Positions 63,288-64,000 of a stretch of 64,000 nt of DNA are shown in pieces. Each line of letters begins with the position of its first letter. The first letter of the stretch is position 1. The stretch lies in NCBI RefSeq assembly GCF_001281405.1, contig NZ_CP010401.1:1140001-1204000 (forward strand). The letters are read 5' to 3'. The notes beneath the pieces are model-generated. The model saw only the letters and a program-made list of their open reading frames with translations, ran no database searches and was not told where the DNA came from. Origin of the DNA: Bartonella ancashensis. Its GTDB lineage: Bacteria > Pseudomonadota > Alphaproteobacteria > Rhizobiales > Rhizobiaceae. The position numbers and the translations under genes are program-made.

Positions 63288-64000
63288 CTATTTCTTCTTA
63301 TCTGCGACCTTTTTCTTAGTGCTTGCTTTCGCTGAAGAACCTTTTTCAGATTCTGTTTTTGTTGAATCCTTTTTAATTAAGTCTGACTCATCATATTCCT
63401 TCATCAGTTCATCAACTGTTACTTTTTTATCTGTAACTTTTATCTGTGTCAGTAAATAATCAATAACCTTTTCTTCAAAAATTGGTGCACGCAAATTTGC
63501 AACAGCCTCTGGTGTGCGACGAAAAAAGTCCATAATCTCTTTTTCTTGTCCAGGATGCTGACGCAGCTGATCATAGATCGCTGCCTGTAATTCATTTTCA
63601 CTGACTTCAATACCAGCCTTCATTCCAATCTCAGAAAGAACTAAGCCAAGACGAACACGGCGTTGTGCAAGCGTACGATACTCTTCTTGCATCTTCTCCT
63701 CTGTAGTGTTTTCATCCTCAAAAGACCTTCCTGTCCTTTGCAAATCAGCACTGACTTGAGCCCATATATTATCGAACTCAATCTTTACAAGACGCTCAGG
63801 AATTTCAAAATGGTAATCAGCATCTAGTGAATCAAGAATTTGACGCTTGATCTTTTGACGTGTCATGGAACCGTACTGACTTTCAATCTGCTTGTGAACA
63901 ACTTCACGTAGACGATAGAGAGACTCTAAACCAAGTTTTTGTGCTGACTCGTCATCAATTTTCAATTCATCTGGTTTAAAAACAGCCTTAACGGTAACAT
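63288..64000 (-). CDS. tig: Trigger factor, C-terminal part (start beyond window)
   Basis: The gene enters from beyond base 64000; about 237 codons are present. Trigger factor is the ribosome-bound chaperone that meets nascent chains. The visible part covers the end of the PPIase-like/linker region ([27 protein letters not shown]) and the helical C-terminal chaperone arms ([37 protein letters not shown]), with a Lys/Ser-rich tail. gatB follows 124 bp downstream in the same direction. Confidence 0.93.
   Translation of the reverse strand, partial: VTVKAVFKPDELKIDDESAQKLGLESLYRLREVVHKQIESQYGSMTRQKIKRQILDSLDADYHFEIPERLVKIEFDNIWAQVSADLQRTGRSFEDENTTEEKMQEEYRTLAQRRVRLGLVLSEIGMKAGIEVSENELQAAIYDQLRQHPGQEKEIMDFFRRTPEAVANLRAPIFEEKVIDYLLTQIKVTDKKVTVDELMKEYDESDLIKKDSTKTESEKGSSAKASTKKKVADKKK

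Overview
The window is chromosomal core DNA of a low-GC alphaproteobacterium, most probably a Bartonella species. The main reasons are the citrate synthase gene, which carries near-matches to the standard Bartonella gltA genotyping primer sites around 18519 and 18879, and a set of alphaproteobacterial marker genes: CpdR, LpxI, EipB/DUF1849, DUF2155, an NDUFA12-like complex I protein, two glutamyl-tRNA synthetases together with GatB, and a ROSE-like leader on a small heat-shock gene. I could not fix the species. There is no transposase, phage module, CRISPR array, plasmid function or secretion-system locus. Intergenic DNA is AT-rich and often long, as expected of a reduced genome with decayed genes.

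Layout: 1-4711 holds the end of an lpxL-type acyltransferase, an A-type Fe-S carrier, a small heat-shock protein, cpdR, three tRNAs and nadK. 4818-9388 holds an RhlE-type helicase and the nadE-gltX pair. 10221-15957 holds gor, a DUF2059 protein, rpiA and comEC. 16064-21604 reads rightward: the second gltX, gltA, and an amino-acid ABC transporter (binding protein plus two permeases, no ATPase). 21884-34831 is the leftward envelope and translation superoperon rpsB-tsf-pyrH-frr-(uppS slot empty)-cdsA-rseP-bamA-lpxD-fabZ-lpxA-lpxI-lpxB. 34990-44387 has eipB, a RidA-like protein, a HIT protein, clpS-clpA, a SPOR-tailed D,D-carboxypeptidase, sdaA and a nitroreductase. 44841-58861 is the leftward tRNA-Tyr/tRNA-Gly-tuf-tRNA-Trp-secE-nusG-rplK-rplA-rplJ-rplL-rpoB-rpoC cluster with a strong terminator after rpoC. 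59053-64000 has rlmB, a decayed membrane-protein remnant, DUF2155, the NDUFA12-like gene, gatB and the start-truncated trigger factor gene.

Functionally, the window makes lipid A and assembles the outer membrane (lpx genes, bamA, rseP, cdsA, eipB), builds and regulates the transcription/translation machinery, and supplies cofactors (NAD, NADP, glutathione). Glutaminyl-tRNA is expected to come from misacylation by a GluRS followed by GatCAB.

I saw no convincing new multi-gene system. The best leads are regulatory or evolutionary: a GC-rich, hairpin-rich putative leader RNA ahead of sdaA; mutually exclusive stems in the rplJ leader; an L1-binding rplK leader overlapped by a 28-codon frame; one-base deficits in homopolymer runs of the helicase gene and lpxD; and the absence of an intact uppS from its usual place.
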